Of a stretch of DNA of 60,817 bases, positions 10,012-18,387 are shown piece by piece. Numbering within the stretch: position 1 is the stretch's first letter; each line of letters starts with the position of its first letter. The position numbers and the translations under genes are program-made. The notes under the pieces were generated by a model that ran no database searches, had not been told where the DNA came from, and saw only the letters and a program-made list of their open reading frames with translations. Source of the stretch: an uncultured Mucispirillum sp. GTDB taxonomy: Bacteria; Chrysiogenota; Deferribacteres; Deferribacterales; Mucispirillaceae. The stretch spans positions 1-60,817 of the forward strand of contig CALUWI010000015.1 of the NCBI GenBank assembly GCA_944324465.1. The letters run 5' to 3'.

Positions 10012-11589
10012 ATGTTTAAGTTTATTCAGAGAAAAAAATATACACTTTTCTTTTTGTTTGTTTTCATGTTTTGGGTAATATTTCAAATTCTATTCCCAAA
10101 GAGTATGTCAACAGGTGATACAGGAGCACTAATTTCATATTCAAAATTAATAGCTGAAGAAATGACACTATTGACAAAGAATTATTATTATCCAACTGAG
10201 TTAAGATTTTTATGGGTGTCAAATATTTATGCTCCACTGTTCTATATCTTTAATGATTATGATTATGTAAGATTATTTGCAAATATTATTTTATATGCCA
10301 TATTGTTGATATCATTTATTTTGTTAATGAAGCAGTATGATATAGATATTCAGTATGCTTTTTTAGCAATGGCTGTGTTTTTAATACCAATATCAAATCA
10401 TTATCTATATATAGGAATTATTTCATCTTTCTACTTAGGTTACTATATATTAAGTATATTGATTTTTGCTATATTATTAGGAATAGTTAAGTCAGAGCAA
10501 AAAAAATGGTTATATGTAGCTTTTTTTGCTGTTATAACATTTATGTACAGTCTTAATGGAATAAGAGCTTTGATAAATATGTATTTCCCTCTATTTATAT
10601 CATGTATTATACTATATGTTATAGAGAGAGTTGTTTTAAAAACAAAAATAAATATAAATATTATATGGTATAGTGCATTAGGATTAATTATTTCATTATT
10701 AGGGTATTTCATCAGTGATTATTTTTTAAGAGATATTGTTCATTATGTTGATTATACTAAATCAGGTTGGTATTCTTTTGATATTACACAAGAGAAAATA
10801 ATAAAAGTTATTAGTATGATAAAACCATTGCTTTCAATTTATTATTGGGGAGATTTTATATCTATTATCTCAAATATTGGAATAATTTTATTAGTTGTTC
10901 TTTTCTTTTATATGATTTACTATATTATTAGAAATTTAAATAATACATATATACGATTATTATTATTATTTTTCATAATATCTTTATTGGAGCAGATAGC
11001 TCTTGCTTTAATATTTACGGCATACAAACCAAGATATTTATATCCAGTAACAATTTTTATACCAGCAATAGTTGCAATTTATTGTTATATTACAAAAGAT
11101 ATCAAACTGCATAAAATAATACAGCTAATTTTTATATGTTCATTACTTGTGCATGGAAGTGCTGTGGTTATAAATACATTCAGTGAAGATAGATATGCAA
11201 AACAAAAGTACTTCATATATGCTCCAACAAATAAGGAAGCATTTAAACCAATTATAGAATTTTTAGATAACACTAATATTAATTTTGGTTATAGTTTTTA
11301 TGGAGAAGCTCATTTGTTAAATGAGCTTACGAATGGAAGAATAGAAGGAGGAGGTATTCGTGTAGCTAAATGTGAATTTCATGCTATGAAGTGGGATACA
11401 TTACATAAATATTATGACAGAACGAATACTGATGACAATATCTATTTTATGATTACTAATAGAATAAATGATGAATGTAAAGATTCAAACAAGTTGTTAA
11501 AATCAAAAAAATATGTGTATAGAGATAGCAGATATACAGTTTATATTCTAAACAAGGGAGTTGTATTAGATTATTTGAATAGAAAATAA
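10012..11589 (+). CDS. Polytopic membrane protein, possible GT-C glycosyltransferase
   Basis: The 525-residue protein has about ten hydrophobic segments up to residue 385 and a soluble C-terminal domain of about 140 residues. An N-terminal hydrophobic anchor is followed by a loop with STGDTGALISYSK, a layout seen in GT-C glycosyltransferases, where an acidic residue in the first periplasmic loop is catalytic; I cannot confirm the family. GAGGAG lies six bases before the ATG. A 182-base gap separates it from the upstream gene. That gap has a TTGACA at 9968 but no convincing -10 element. Confidence 0.7.
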   Translation: MFKFIQRKKYTLFFLFVFMFWVIFQILFPKSMSTGDTGALISYSKLIAEEMTLLTKNYYYPTELRFLWVSNIYAPLFYIFNDYDYVRLFANIILYAILLISFILLMKQYDIDIQYAFLAMAVFLIPISNHYLYIGIISSFYLGYYILSILIFAILLGIVKSEQKKWLYVAFFAVITFMYSLNGIRALINMYFPLFISCIILYVIERVVLKTKININIIWYSALGLIISLLGYFISDYFLRDIVHYVDYTKSGWYSFDITQEKIIKVISMIKPLLSIYYWGDFISIISNIGIILLVVLFFYMIYYIIRNLNNTYIRLLLLFFIISLLEQIALALIFTAYKPRYLYPVTIFIPAIVAIYCYITKDIKLHKIIQLIFICSLLVHGSAVVINTFSEDRYAKQKYFIYAPTNKEAFKPIIEFLDNTNINFGYSFYGEAHLLNELTNGRIEGGGIRVAKCEFHAMKWDTLHKYYDRTNTDDNIYFMITNRINDECKDSNKLLKSKKYVYRDSRYTVYILNKGVVLDYLNRK

Positions 11590-11611
11590 AGATTATTATA
11601 TGAGGTTATAT

Positions 11612-11815
11612 ATGATGAAATCAATATTATATTTTACATTAGTTATTACATTTGTTATGAGCGGGAGTGCATTTGCATATTTAAACCCAAGTTCTGGTAC
11701 TGGTTTAATTGCATTTTTAGTTGCAATTGCTGCGGGTCTTATATTCTACTCTAAAAAAATCTTTTATGGAATAAAAAGTCTCTTTAAAAAAGATAAAAAT
11801 ACAGAAGAAAAGTAG
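11612..11815 (+). CDS. Small membrane protein of the YLDPGTG type
   Basis: A 67-residue protein with an N-terminal hydrophobic signal-like segment ending at SAFA, then YLNPSSGTG, a second membrane segment (IAFLVAIAAGLIFYS) and a lysine-rich tail. Short proteins with a YLDPGTGS-like motif followed by one membrane helix are common in surface-polysaccharide and exosortase-like loci, with no known function. An ATG exists at 11600, but GAGG at 11602-11605 places the likely start at 11612. Confidence 0.7.
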   Translation: MMKSILYFTLVITFVMSGSAFAYLNPSSGTGLIAFLVAIAAGLIFYSKKIFYGIKSLFKKDKNTEEK

Positions 11816-11913
11816 ATATTTAGCTTGAGGGTAGTGTCATAGAATTCATAGGACATATTCTTTATTTAATATGTATTTTTCCATTTGAATATATATTTTC
11901 ATTAATACTGAAA

Positions 11914-12543
11914 GTGTGTCTTATGATACTGCCGCATGGCTATGCACTGATAATGATGTCATTGGTAGTTAATTTATTAACTCTGCCAATTATGTCATGG
12001 GCAAAACATGTTGAAAATAAAGAAAGAGAAAAGCAGTTTAAAGTTAAGCAGGAAGTAATTGGCATAAAAAAACAGTATAAAGGCGAAGAAGCTTTTAGAA
12101 AGATAGATGCAGTCTATAAAAAATATCATTATTCTGCATTACTTGCATTCCGTGCAGATTTATCAATATTTCTTCAAATTCCCATATTTGTAGCAGCTAT
12201 TACAACTCTTGATAACAACCCTGTATTTAATAATGTTTCTTTTTGGATGATAGATAATCTTGGAGAGCCAGACCACTTATTTTTCGGCTGGAATTTTCTT
12301 CCATTTTTTATGACAGCAGTAAATTTAATTTCCATAAAATTATATAATAATGACAATAAATTTTTTGATAGAGCAAATATTAAATTGATAATAATTGCAT
12401 TACTTTTCCTTGTATATTTGTATGGAAGAAGTTCTGCACTTATGGTATACTGGACAAGTAATAATATTTTATCTACATTAATTATAGTATTAGGATTTGT
12501 CAATAAATATACAAAAGAGAAAGATGAGTCTTCTAATGGATAA
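11914..12543 (+). CDS. YidC/Oxa1-like membrane protein
   Basis: The protein resembles the conserved core of YidC/Oxa1 insertases: a first membrane helix (GYALIMMSLVVNLLTLPI), a charged cytoplasmic hairpin rich in Lys and Gln (KQFKVKQEVIGIKKQYKG), a second helix with FLQIPIFVA and two to three further helices ending in LMVYWTSNNILS, matching the YWxxNN signature. At about 209 residues it lacks the periplasmic domain of true YidC. The first in-frame canonical start is GTG 11914, which has no ribosome site; homologous-looking sequence (IEFIGHILYLICIFPFEYIFSL) continues in frame upstream to an ATA codon at 11839 that follows GAGGGT at 11827. It overlaps the next gene by 20 bases. A glycan-locus role is inferred from position. 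Confidence 0.78.
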   Translation: MCLMILPHGYALIMMSLVVNLLTLPIMSWAKHVENKEREKQFKVKQEVIGIKKQYKGEEAFRKIDAVYKKYHYSALLAFRADLSIFLQIPIFVAAITTLDNNPVFNNVSFWMIDNLGEPDHLFFGWNFLPFFMTAVNLISIKLYNNDNKFFDRANIKLIIIALLFLVYLYGRSSALMVYWTSNNILSTLIIVLGFVNKYTKEKDESSNG

Positions 12544-13390
12544 AAGATTAAATGTGGTTTTACTAATAGACAATGAGCCTCTTTATGCACCTTATGTAAT
12601 AAAGCAATTGCTTAGTGGTTTGAATGATAATTTAATATTAAAAGCTGTTGTTTTTACAGAAGGAAATTACCGCAAAATATCAGATAAACAAAATAAGCAG
12701 GAAATAAACAATTTATATGGCTCATTTAATAGTTTTATGTTGAATTTGTTTTATAGTTATAAGTCTGCAGTATTAAATAATGATGCAGAGAACAACTGCT
12801 TTAGAGTATTAGAAAAAGCTGGTATAGAATATAGAGTAACTAATAGAATAAATTCTGATGAAATAGTTGATTTTATAAAATCAAAAGAAATAGATATATT
12901 ATTTTCATTAACACATCATATATTAAAATCAAATATTCTAAATGCTCCAAAATTAGTATGTATCAACAGACATCCAGGTAAACTGCCAAAACATGCAGGT
13001 TTACAGCCTATTTTATATACTATGCTTGAACAAAAAGATAGCCAGCAGATAACTATTACGCAAACTATGCATACAATGGTAGAGCAAATAGATGCAGGAA
13101 AAATTTTAATAGAAACTGATTACAGTATACCAAGAAATTCGTCATTATTTTATGGTTACACTGTTGTATATAAAGATACTACCAGAATGTTTAATACTGC
13201 AGTAGAAAATTACTTATCAAACCAAATGTATACTCATGATATGAATCAGAGAAAATATTATTCTTTTCCAAATAAAGAAATATGCAAAGAATTCAGAAAA
13301 CTGTATAAGATATTCACTTGGAAAGAATACTTTAATAATATGGGATTAAAAGATAATATCAAACAAATAAATAGGGGGGGGGGTAAGTAG
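12524..13390 (+). CDS. Formyltransferase-family enzyme (probable sugar N-formyltransferase), poly-G tract at its 3' end
   Basis: The 288-residue protein has the formyltransferase core: CINRHPGKLPKHAGLQP with catalytic N148 and H150, and EQIDAGKIL with D190, the Asn-His-Asp triad that transfers formyl from N10-formyl-tetrahydrofolate. In this locus the likely acceptor is an amino sugar, as in VioF or WbtJ-type enzymes; this is inference. A frame opens at TTG 12497 but ATG 12524, just after AGAGAAAG, is more plausible. The gene ends within a run of ten G (13374-13383): with ten it stops at 13390; with nine it would add 11 further residues and stop at 13424, overlapping the next gene's ATG. Confidence 0.8.
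   Translation: MSLLMDKRLNVVLLIDNEPLYAPYVIKQLLSGLNDNLILKAVVFTEGNYRKISDKQNKQEINNLYGSFNSFMLNLFYSYKSAVLNNDAENNCFRVLEKAGIEYRVTNRINSDEIVDFIKSKEIDILFSLTHHILKSNILNAPKLVCINRHPGKLPKHAGLQPILYTMLEQKDSQQITITQTMHTMVEQIDAGKILIETDYSIPRNSSLFYGYTVVYKDTTRMFNTAVENYLSNQMYTHDMNQRKYYSFPNKEICKEFRKLYKIFTWKEYFNNMGLKDNIKQINRGGGK
13374..13383 (+). repeat. Homopolymer G10, candidate slipped-strand site
   Basis: Ten consecutive G in an AT-rich context, at the last codons of the formyltransferase gene. Nine, ten or eleven G give different C-termini: read-through to 13424, stop at 13390, or an immediate TAA. Confidence 0.85.
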
Positions 13391-13392
13391 AC

Positions 13393-13416
13393 AATTATAC
13401 CCTATTGGGTATAATT
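13393..13416 (+). promoter_or_regulatory. Perfect 10-bp hairpin immediately before a start codon
   Basis: AATTATACCC (13393-13402), loop TATT (13403-13406) and GGGTATAATT (13407-13416) form an uninterrupted 10-bp stem directly abutting the ATG at 13417. The only Shine-Dalgarno-like bases, GGG at 13407-13409, lie inside the stem, so folding would hide the start from ribosomes unless translation from upstream opens it. Confidence 0.7.
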
Positions 13417-14061
13417 ATGTCTAAGATAAGATATATAAGAAAAAGCGATTATGAATATATCACTAAAGCGCAAATTAATTATGGAACTTTTGTTAGTGAT
13501 TATGCAGACATACTGACAAAGATACTGATAAATTTTAATAGTTTTTTATCATCAACATTAATTGTTGAAACAGATAATGGCGAAATTATAGGTTTTGATA
13601 TCAATATATTAAAACCATATTCTTTTTGGAAAGAATTTTATAAAAATTTAAGTTTTTTTAAAAAAATAAAGTGGTTATATTCTAATAAAATACAACATGA
13701 TATAATTAATAAATATGATGATGAATTTAAAGATATATACGATGATTTATATAAAATAGATGATAAAGTAGCATATACTTTCCTATATATGTTTGATAAA
13801 AAAATAGAAAATAATATACGAGCAGCAGATGTTGGTATTATGCAGTTGAAATTGATAGCGGATAAATATGAATATCAAACCGCTGAGATAAAAAATAGCA
13901 ATATAGCTTCTATTAAAAGTTATACTAGAAGAGGTTTTAATACAACGAAGTATTTTGAATATGAAAAAGGTGTACTTTTTTCTGTAATCAAGATAGACGA
14001 TATAAGAGATAGTATTAAAAATTATAATATTAATTGCGATATAGACTTAGGAGTTAAATAA
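13417..14061 (+). CDS. GNAT-superfamily acetyltransferase
   Basis: The 214-residue protein begins MSKIRYIRKSDYEYITKAQ and ends with IKNSNIASIKSYTRRGFNTTKYF, the N-x-x-S-I-x-x-Y-x-x-x-G-F pattern of the last acetyl-CoA-binding part of GNAT enzymes. The central 100 residues are divergent and Lys/Asp-rich. It probably acetylates an amino group on a sugar or sugar nucleotide in this pathway, given its place after the formyltransferase. A TTG at 13405 opens the same frame, but the ATG at 13417 is the better start. Its initiation region is occluded by a hairpin (13393-13416). Confidence 0.7.
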   Translation: MSKIRYIRKSDYEYITKAQINYGTFVSDYADILTKILINFNSFLSSTLIVETDNGEIIGFDINILKPYSFWKEFYKNLSFFKKIKWLYSNKIQHDIINKYDDEFKDIYDDLYKIDDKVAYTFLYMFDKKIENNIRAADVGIMQLKLIADKYEYQTAEIKNSNIASIKSYTRRGFNTTKYFEYEKGVLFSVIKIDDIRDSIKNYNINCDIDLGVK

Positions 14062-14062
14062 A

Positions 14063-15178
14063 ATGGGTTTGCTTAATTTCATAAAAGCAAAAAAAAATAT
14101 TAAAAGCTGGTCAGAAAAAAGTATTGTTATTTTTTCAGAAGGGAATGTATATAATACAACAAATAAACCAGTGATTGATGAACTGATAAAAGAAATTGAT
14201 GTATTATATATAACTATAGATAAAGATGATGAACTTCTTTTATTTAATCATGAAAAATTTCATCCAGTCTATTTAGAATTTGACTTCTGGGGACAGCTTT
14301 TAATGGCAACTATTAAGGGTAAGTTGTTTTTAACTGCTACATATAGCCTTGAAGTATTATCACTTAAAAAATCAAAGTTTATGAAATACTATGTATGTAT
14401 GCTTCATTCTAGTACAGATTTACAGGCAGGTCAAAAATATTCATTTGATTTTTTTGATTCAGTAATATGTTTTACTAAAGCACAATTGCAGACATTAGAA
14501 GAGTTGGAACAAATAAGAAAGTCTAGTGTGAAAGAAAAACCACTTCTTGGTTTAGCATATTATGATGTGTATGATAAACTTAATAAAAGTATAGATGTAG
14601 AAGATGATGAAAAATATGTTTTAGTTGCTCCATCATGGGGCAGTAATAATTTTTTAAATTATATAGATTTTGATATATTTGAGTATATTTTTCAGGCAGG
14701 ATATAATGTGATTTTTAGACCACATCCAATGAGTTTAACATATGAAACTGAATTATTATCTAATATTAAATCAAAATATATGAATGGATATAATGGACTT
14801 AAATTTGAAATAGATACAGATAATATTGCTATAAAATCTATTAAAAAGTCATTATGTCTTGTTTCTGCATGCTCTGGTTTTGTTATAGATTATGCAATGT
14901 TTGCAAATAAAGGGCTTATATTATTTAATAATGAAAGAAAGATTGATAATTTAGACCAAATTGACTTACCAAAAAGAATATTTTGGGATGAGCAGGTTGT
15001 GGAAGATATTGCCAGATTTGTTACTACAAAAGAAGATTTTGGCAAAGCATTGACTTATTGTATAAAAGAACAAACTAAGATTGGTAGTAAAATAGAAAAA
15101 TATAGAAATGAAATTATGAACTATGGTAATGCAGCAGTATATATAGCAAAATACTGTGTAGAAAAATATAATTTATAG
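14063..15178 (+). CDS. CDP-glycerol glycerophosphotransferase-like (GT-B) protein
   Basis: The 371-residue protein resembles the TagB/TagF-type glycerophosphotransferase fold: LFLTATYSLEVL and YYVCMLHSSTDL in the N-terminal half, VLVAPSWGSN in the middle, FRPHPMS (the conserved HP of the donor-binding half), then SACSGFVIDYAMF near residue 275, corresponding to the SDYSS-x-x-x-DY element. It probably moves a phospho-polyol or related group from a CDP donor to a glycan. A TagD-like cytidylyltransferase gene ends five bases beyond its end on the other strand, which fits a shared CDP-linked donor. GGAG lies nine bases before the ATG. Confidence 0.72.
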   Translation: MGLLNFIKAKKNIKSWSEKSIVIFSEGNVYNTTNKPVIDELIKEIDVLYITIDKDDELLLFNHEKFHPVYLEFDFWGQLLMATIKGKLFLTATYSLEVLSLKKSKFMKYYVCMLHSSTDLQAGQKYSFDFFDSVICFTKAQLQTLEELEQIRKSSVKEKPLLGLAYYDVYDKLNKSIDVEDDEKYVLVAPSWGSNNFLNYIDFDIFEYIFQAGYNVIFRPHPMSLTYETELLSNIKSKYMNGYNGLKFEIDTDNIAIKSIKKSLCLVSACSGFVIDYAMFANKGLILFNNERKIDNLDQIDLPKRIFWDEQVVEDIARFVTTKEDFGKALTYCIKEQTKIGSKIEKYRNEIMNYGNAAVYIAKYCVEKYNL

Positions 15179-15182
15179 CTGA

Positions 15183-15644
15183 TTATTTTCTTACATCTAC
15201 ATCATCAGGCATATGGGAGCTTGCTTTTTGCTGCAGCTTACTGTATCTTTTATAAATTCTTTCTTTTAAGTTTGAAGAAGATACTCCAGCACCATAAGGG
15301 AAGTATACTACATCTACTCCAAGTTCTCTTAGATAGTCATATTTATGGTTCCAGTCATCGCCTACTACAAAGATATCAAAATTTAAATCTTTAACTTTTT
15401 CAGTATGGTCTAATGACCTTTGTGGTATTACTATATCAGGCATTTTTAATGCTTTCATTAAGGCAATTCTTTCATCAAATGGTATAATAGGTTCAGATTT
15501 ATATGATGCTACTAATTCATCAGTATTAACACCAACAATCAAAATATCACCTAAGGCTCTAGCATATTCCAAAAGTTTTAAATGGTTAATGTGGAGCATA
15601 TCAAATGTTCCTGAAGTATATACAACTGTTTTTCCGCCTATCAT
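15183..15644 (-). CDS. Cytidylyltransferase of the TagD / glycerol-3-phosphate type
   Basis: The 153-residue protein has the nucleotidyltransferase opening TSGTFDMLHINHLKLLEYA, with the HxxH pair H18 and H21 (the usual HxGH glycine is N20), and VGDDWNHKYDYL and GVSSSNLKERI near the end, equivalent to the RTEGISTT/K region. It should activate a small phosphorylated alcohol with CTP. AAGGTG precedes the ATG at 15644 by six bases. It follows the class V aminotransferase by two bases, so the two form an operon; the pairing suggests a CDP-activated amino alcohol rather than plain glycerol. Confidence 0.8.
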   Translation of the reverse strand: MIGGKTVVYTSGTFDMLHINHLKLLEYARALGDILIVGVNTDELVASYKSEPIIPFDERIALMKALKMPDIVIPQRSLDHTEKVKDLNFDIFVVGDDWNHKYDYLRELGVDVVYFPYGAGVSSSNLKERIYKRYSKLQQKASSHMPDDVDVRK

Positions 15645-15646
15645 TT

Positions 15647-16732
15647 TCAACACCTTGATTTAGATAATTCACTGATTGTTTTTTGGAAGGCATTTTTTAG
15701 TAAATCAATTTCTTTATCAGTGATATTACCATAATTACCTATCCTAAAAAGTTTGTGTTTTAGCTCTCCACCAGAAGGAGCAATTTCTATATTATATTTT
15801 TCACGCATTATAGATACTATTTCATAAGCATCATATTTATCTGTATAAACCGCACTGACACAATTTGCTGGATTTTCTGCTAGAATTTTAAAACCAAATT
15901 CAGACAATACACTTCTAATTTTTTTTGTAATATTTTTATAATTAGATTGTATGTTATCTAATCCAATATTTTTTATTTTTTCAAGTCTAACATAAAGCTG
16001 GTCAACAAGAGAAACAGCTGGAGTATATGGAGTTTGATTTCTTTTTAAATCTTTTAAGTGTTCTGATACATCAAAATAATAAGATTTTATATCAGACTGC
16101 ATATGTTTTTTGATTGCTTTTTCATTACAAGAAAGAAAAGAAAGACCAGGAGGCAGTGCAAATGCTTTTTGCGAAGCAGAAATAGCAACATCAACATTCC
16201 ATTTGTCCTGTAAAAATTTATCTGTTATTAATCCACTTATACAATCAACAACAAATAGTATATCTGGATATTTTTCTAATATTTTACCAATTCCTTCAAT
16301 ATCAGTTAATGCACCAGAAGAAGTTTCATTTAAAGTTGCAAATAATATATTAATTTTATTGTTAGATAAGATATTTTCTATGTCATCTAATCGTGCATTT
16401 TTTCCAAATTCTACTTTATGCTCTATGGTTTTTACACCGTAAAACTCGCATATTTTAAGCCATCTTTCACCAAAACTTCCACCATTAATAACTAACACTG
16501 TATCATCTTTACTGCAGAAATTAGATACTGCAGCGTCCATTGCACCAGTTCCTGATGATGAAAAGCATATAACATCATTGTTTGTTTGAAATACATATTT
16601 GAGGTTTTGGAAAATACTGTTCCATTTTTCTGAATATGATGATGTTCTCATATATTCTAAAGGTTTGCTTCCAACCTCGAGAATATCACTTTCTATTTCA
16701 GCAGGTCCTAATACAAATAATAAGTTATGCAT
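15647..16732 (-). CDS. Class V PLP-dependent aminotransferase (2-aminoethylphosphonate transaminase-like)
   Basis: The 361-residue protein shows the class V fold-type I pattern: FSSSGTGAMDAAVSN near residue 57, FATLNETSSGALTDIEG near 131, VVDCISG with D163, and the PLP lysine K189 in AISASQKAFALPPG. This set is closest to PhnW-like and alanine-glyoxylate-like transaminases. The longer frame from 16768 adds 12 residues, but GGAG at seven bases before the ATG at 16732 fixes the start. Co-transcription with the cytidylyltransferase suggests it makes the amine later linked to CDP; a serinol-phosphate or aminoethylphosphonate product are possible, neither proven. Confidence 0.8.
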   Translation of the reverse strand: MHNLLFVLGPAEIESDILEVGSKPLEYMRTSSYSEKWNSIFQNLKYVFQTNNDVICFSSSGTGAMDAAVSNFCSKDDTVLVINGGSFGERWLKICEFYGVKTIEHKVEFGKNARLDDIENILSNNKINILFATLNETSSGALTDIEGIGKILEKYPDILFVVDCISGLITDKFLQDKWNVDVAISASQKAFALPPGLSFLSCNEKAIKKHMQSDIKSYYFDVSEHLKDLKRNQTPYTPAVSLVDQLYVRLEKIKNIGLDNIQSNYKNITKKIRSVLSEFGFKILAENPANCVSAVYTDKYDAYEIVSIMREKYNIEIAPSGGELKHKLFRIGNYGNITDKEIDLLKNAFQKTISELSKSRC

Positions 16733-16796
16733 ATCTATTCTCCATATTATACAAAATACCACGAACAAAAAATAAAATCAATTATTAATATAGAGC

Positions 16797-17019
16797 CTAA
16801 TATTTTTCTCCGCACCAGCTGAATGTATATCCATTATATTCAGCGGTGTAGACCCACAGTCTTTCTATAGCGTGAGCAATAGTTCCGTCAGCCTGGCCTT
16901 TTTCATTAGGAAAGTTATCTAAAAGTATGTTTGTAAAAAGTGGGAGAATAGCATCTACCCTTGCCCAGAACATATTGCTCACAGGGAAAACAATATTATT
17001 TACAGGAAGTTTTATTAAT
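16797..17019 (-). pseudogene. Remnant of an RgpF-type glycosyltransferase (C-terminal tail only)
   Basis: About 73 codons encode a tail almost identical to the end of the intact gene at 18388 (PVNNIVFP, NMFWARVDA, NEKGQADGTIAHA, EYNGYTF). The match is ungapped at an offset of 1588 bases, with about 15 mismatches over 205 bases by eye, and stops abruptly near 17012-17019, next to the ATPase gene. There is no ribosome site or N-terminal part, so it is a truncated duplicate. Confidence 0.8.
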
Positions 17020-17036
17020 ATCTTATTTTATATATC

Positions 17037-18269
17037 TTACTCCCATAATGCACACATTGGCACTGCCTGCATATTTTCTCCAAAAGACAAAGTATTTTTA
17101 CCTGTATAGAGTATAATACCTTTAAACTCGCAGTTTTTTGCAATATTATCCTTAAACCATTTAATATGTTTAAAATCATCTTTACCTATATTGCTGCCTG
17201 CTTTTACTTCTATTGCATATAGATTATTATTTTCATTATCCTGCAGTATAAAGTCTATCTCGTGTCCTGCATTATCTCTAAAATGGTAAAGGCTGTATTC
17301 TACATTATAATAATCTACATTAGCTGCCAGCTCATGGTATACAAAAGTTTCTACAAGTTTACCAGTAATATCCTGTTCATATCTGACTTTATCCATAGTA
17401 TAGTTTAAAACTGTTGTAATAAGTGCAGTATCTGTCATAAATAATTTTGGTTTTTTAGTAACTCTCTCATAATCTGTTTTTGTAAATGCTGGAAGCTGTT
17501 CTATAATATACATTATATCAAGCAGTGTAAGATATTTAGTAAATGTAGGTTTTTCAATAGATAATGCACTGCCTATTGCATTTTGTTCCATATATTTAGA
17601 GCTCCATGCAGCAGTAGTTTCTACAAGTTTTTTCATATCTTGGTGGTTTCTAATTTTTTCTACATCCATTAAATCTTTTTTTAAAATAGCATCAATATAA
17701 TCTTTACACCAGTTTTTAATATCTCTTATATTATATCCTAATGTTTCAGGATAACCGCCTTTTAAAGCAATATCTAAAATTTCTTCTTTGCCATTATATT
17801 CATAATTTTGTTTAAAGTTTAAATTTTTAAGATTTTCAATAAATATTGGTTCTTTTCCTAATATTTCTCCTTGAGAAAATGTGCGTAATAATACAGGGCC
17901 AATTCTTCCTGCCATAGATTCATTTACCTGTGGGAGAGCCTGTATATTTGCACTGCCAGTAATAATATATCTGCCCATTCTGTTATCTTCATCAACAATT
18001 TCTTTTAATGCAGTAATTATAACAGGTGCTTTTTGAACTTCATCTATAATCATAATGTCTTTATTATGTGTAAGGAAGTATTTAGTATCAGCATTGCAGG
18101 CTGCAAGGCTGGTACTGTTATCCATTGTATGATATATACAGTTATACCGTGCTGATATGTTTTTAGCTACAGTAGTTTTTCCACACTGTCTGGCACCAGT
18201 AATCTGTACAATTCTTCTTTTTTGTCTTAAATATTCAATATTTTTTTCCTGCCATCTTTTAAGAATCAT
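17037..18269 (-). CDS. AAA ATPase with DUF4143 C-terminal domain
   Basis: The 410-residue protein has Walker A GARQCGKTT (residues 25-33), Walker B IMIIDEVQ, a sensor-like IITGSANIQ, and a C-terminal nuclease-like/DUF4143 region (DTALITTVLN, DNAGHEIDFILQDN, YAIEVKAGS). Proteins of this build are common, often in many copies, in gut bacteria; their function is unknown though the last domain resembles PD-(D/E)XK folds. AGGCGG precedes the ATG. It separates a full glycosyltransferase gene from a duplicate of that gene's tail, so it looks inserted rather than part of the polysaccharide pathway. Confidence 0.85.
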   Translation of the reverse strand: MILKRWQEKNIEYLRQKRRIVQITGARQCGKTTVAKNISARYNCIYHTMDNSTSLAACNADTKYFLTHNKDIMIIDEVQKAPVIITALKEIVDEDNRMGRYIITGSANIQALPQVNESMAGRIGPVLLRTFSQGEILGKEPIFIENLKNLNFKQNYEYNGKEEILDIALKGGYPETLGYNIRDIKNWCKDYIDAILKKDLMDVEKIRNHQDMKKLVETTAAWSSKYMEQNAIGSALSIEKPTFTKYLTLLDIMYIIEQLPAFTKTDYERVTKKPKLFMTDTALITTVLNYTMDKVRYEQDITGKLVETFVYHELAANVDYYNVEYSLYHFRDNAGHEIDFILQDNENNNLYAIEVKAGSNIGKDDFKHIKWFKDNIAKNCEFKGIILYTGKNTLSFGENMQAVPMCALWE

Positions 18270-18321
18270 AATGCCGCCTGTATAGATATATTATAAATTT
18301 TTTAGCAAGTATAATATAATT

Positions 18322-18385
18322 ATGTCGAAAAGTAAAATAAAAATATGTCAGAAAGTAAAATAGAATGATGTTGAAAAGTAAAAAA
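18322..18385 (+). repeat. Three 23-bp tandem repeats upstream of the ATPase gene
   Basis: Units begin at 18322, 18345 and 18368 with the pattern ATGT(C/T)(G/A)(G/A)AAAGTAAAA(T)A. They lie about 50 bases upstream of the minus-strand ATPase start and just past the stop of the RgpF-type gene. They could be an operator, a recombination scar or a target site. Confidence 0.6.
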
Positions 18386-18387
18386 AC

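Noticed and set aside
16110-16442. Open frame on the plus strand opposite the aminotransferase gene
   Set aside because: It is a shadow of a clearly real gene on the minus strand, with no motif and no ribosome site.
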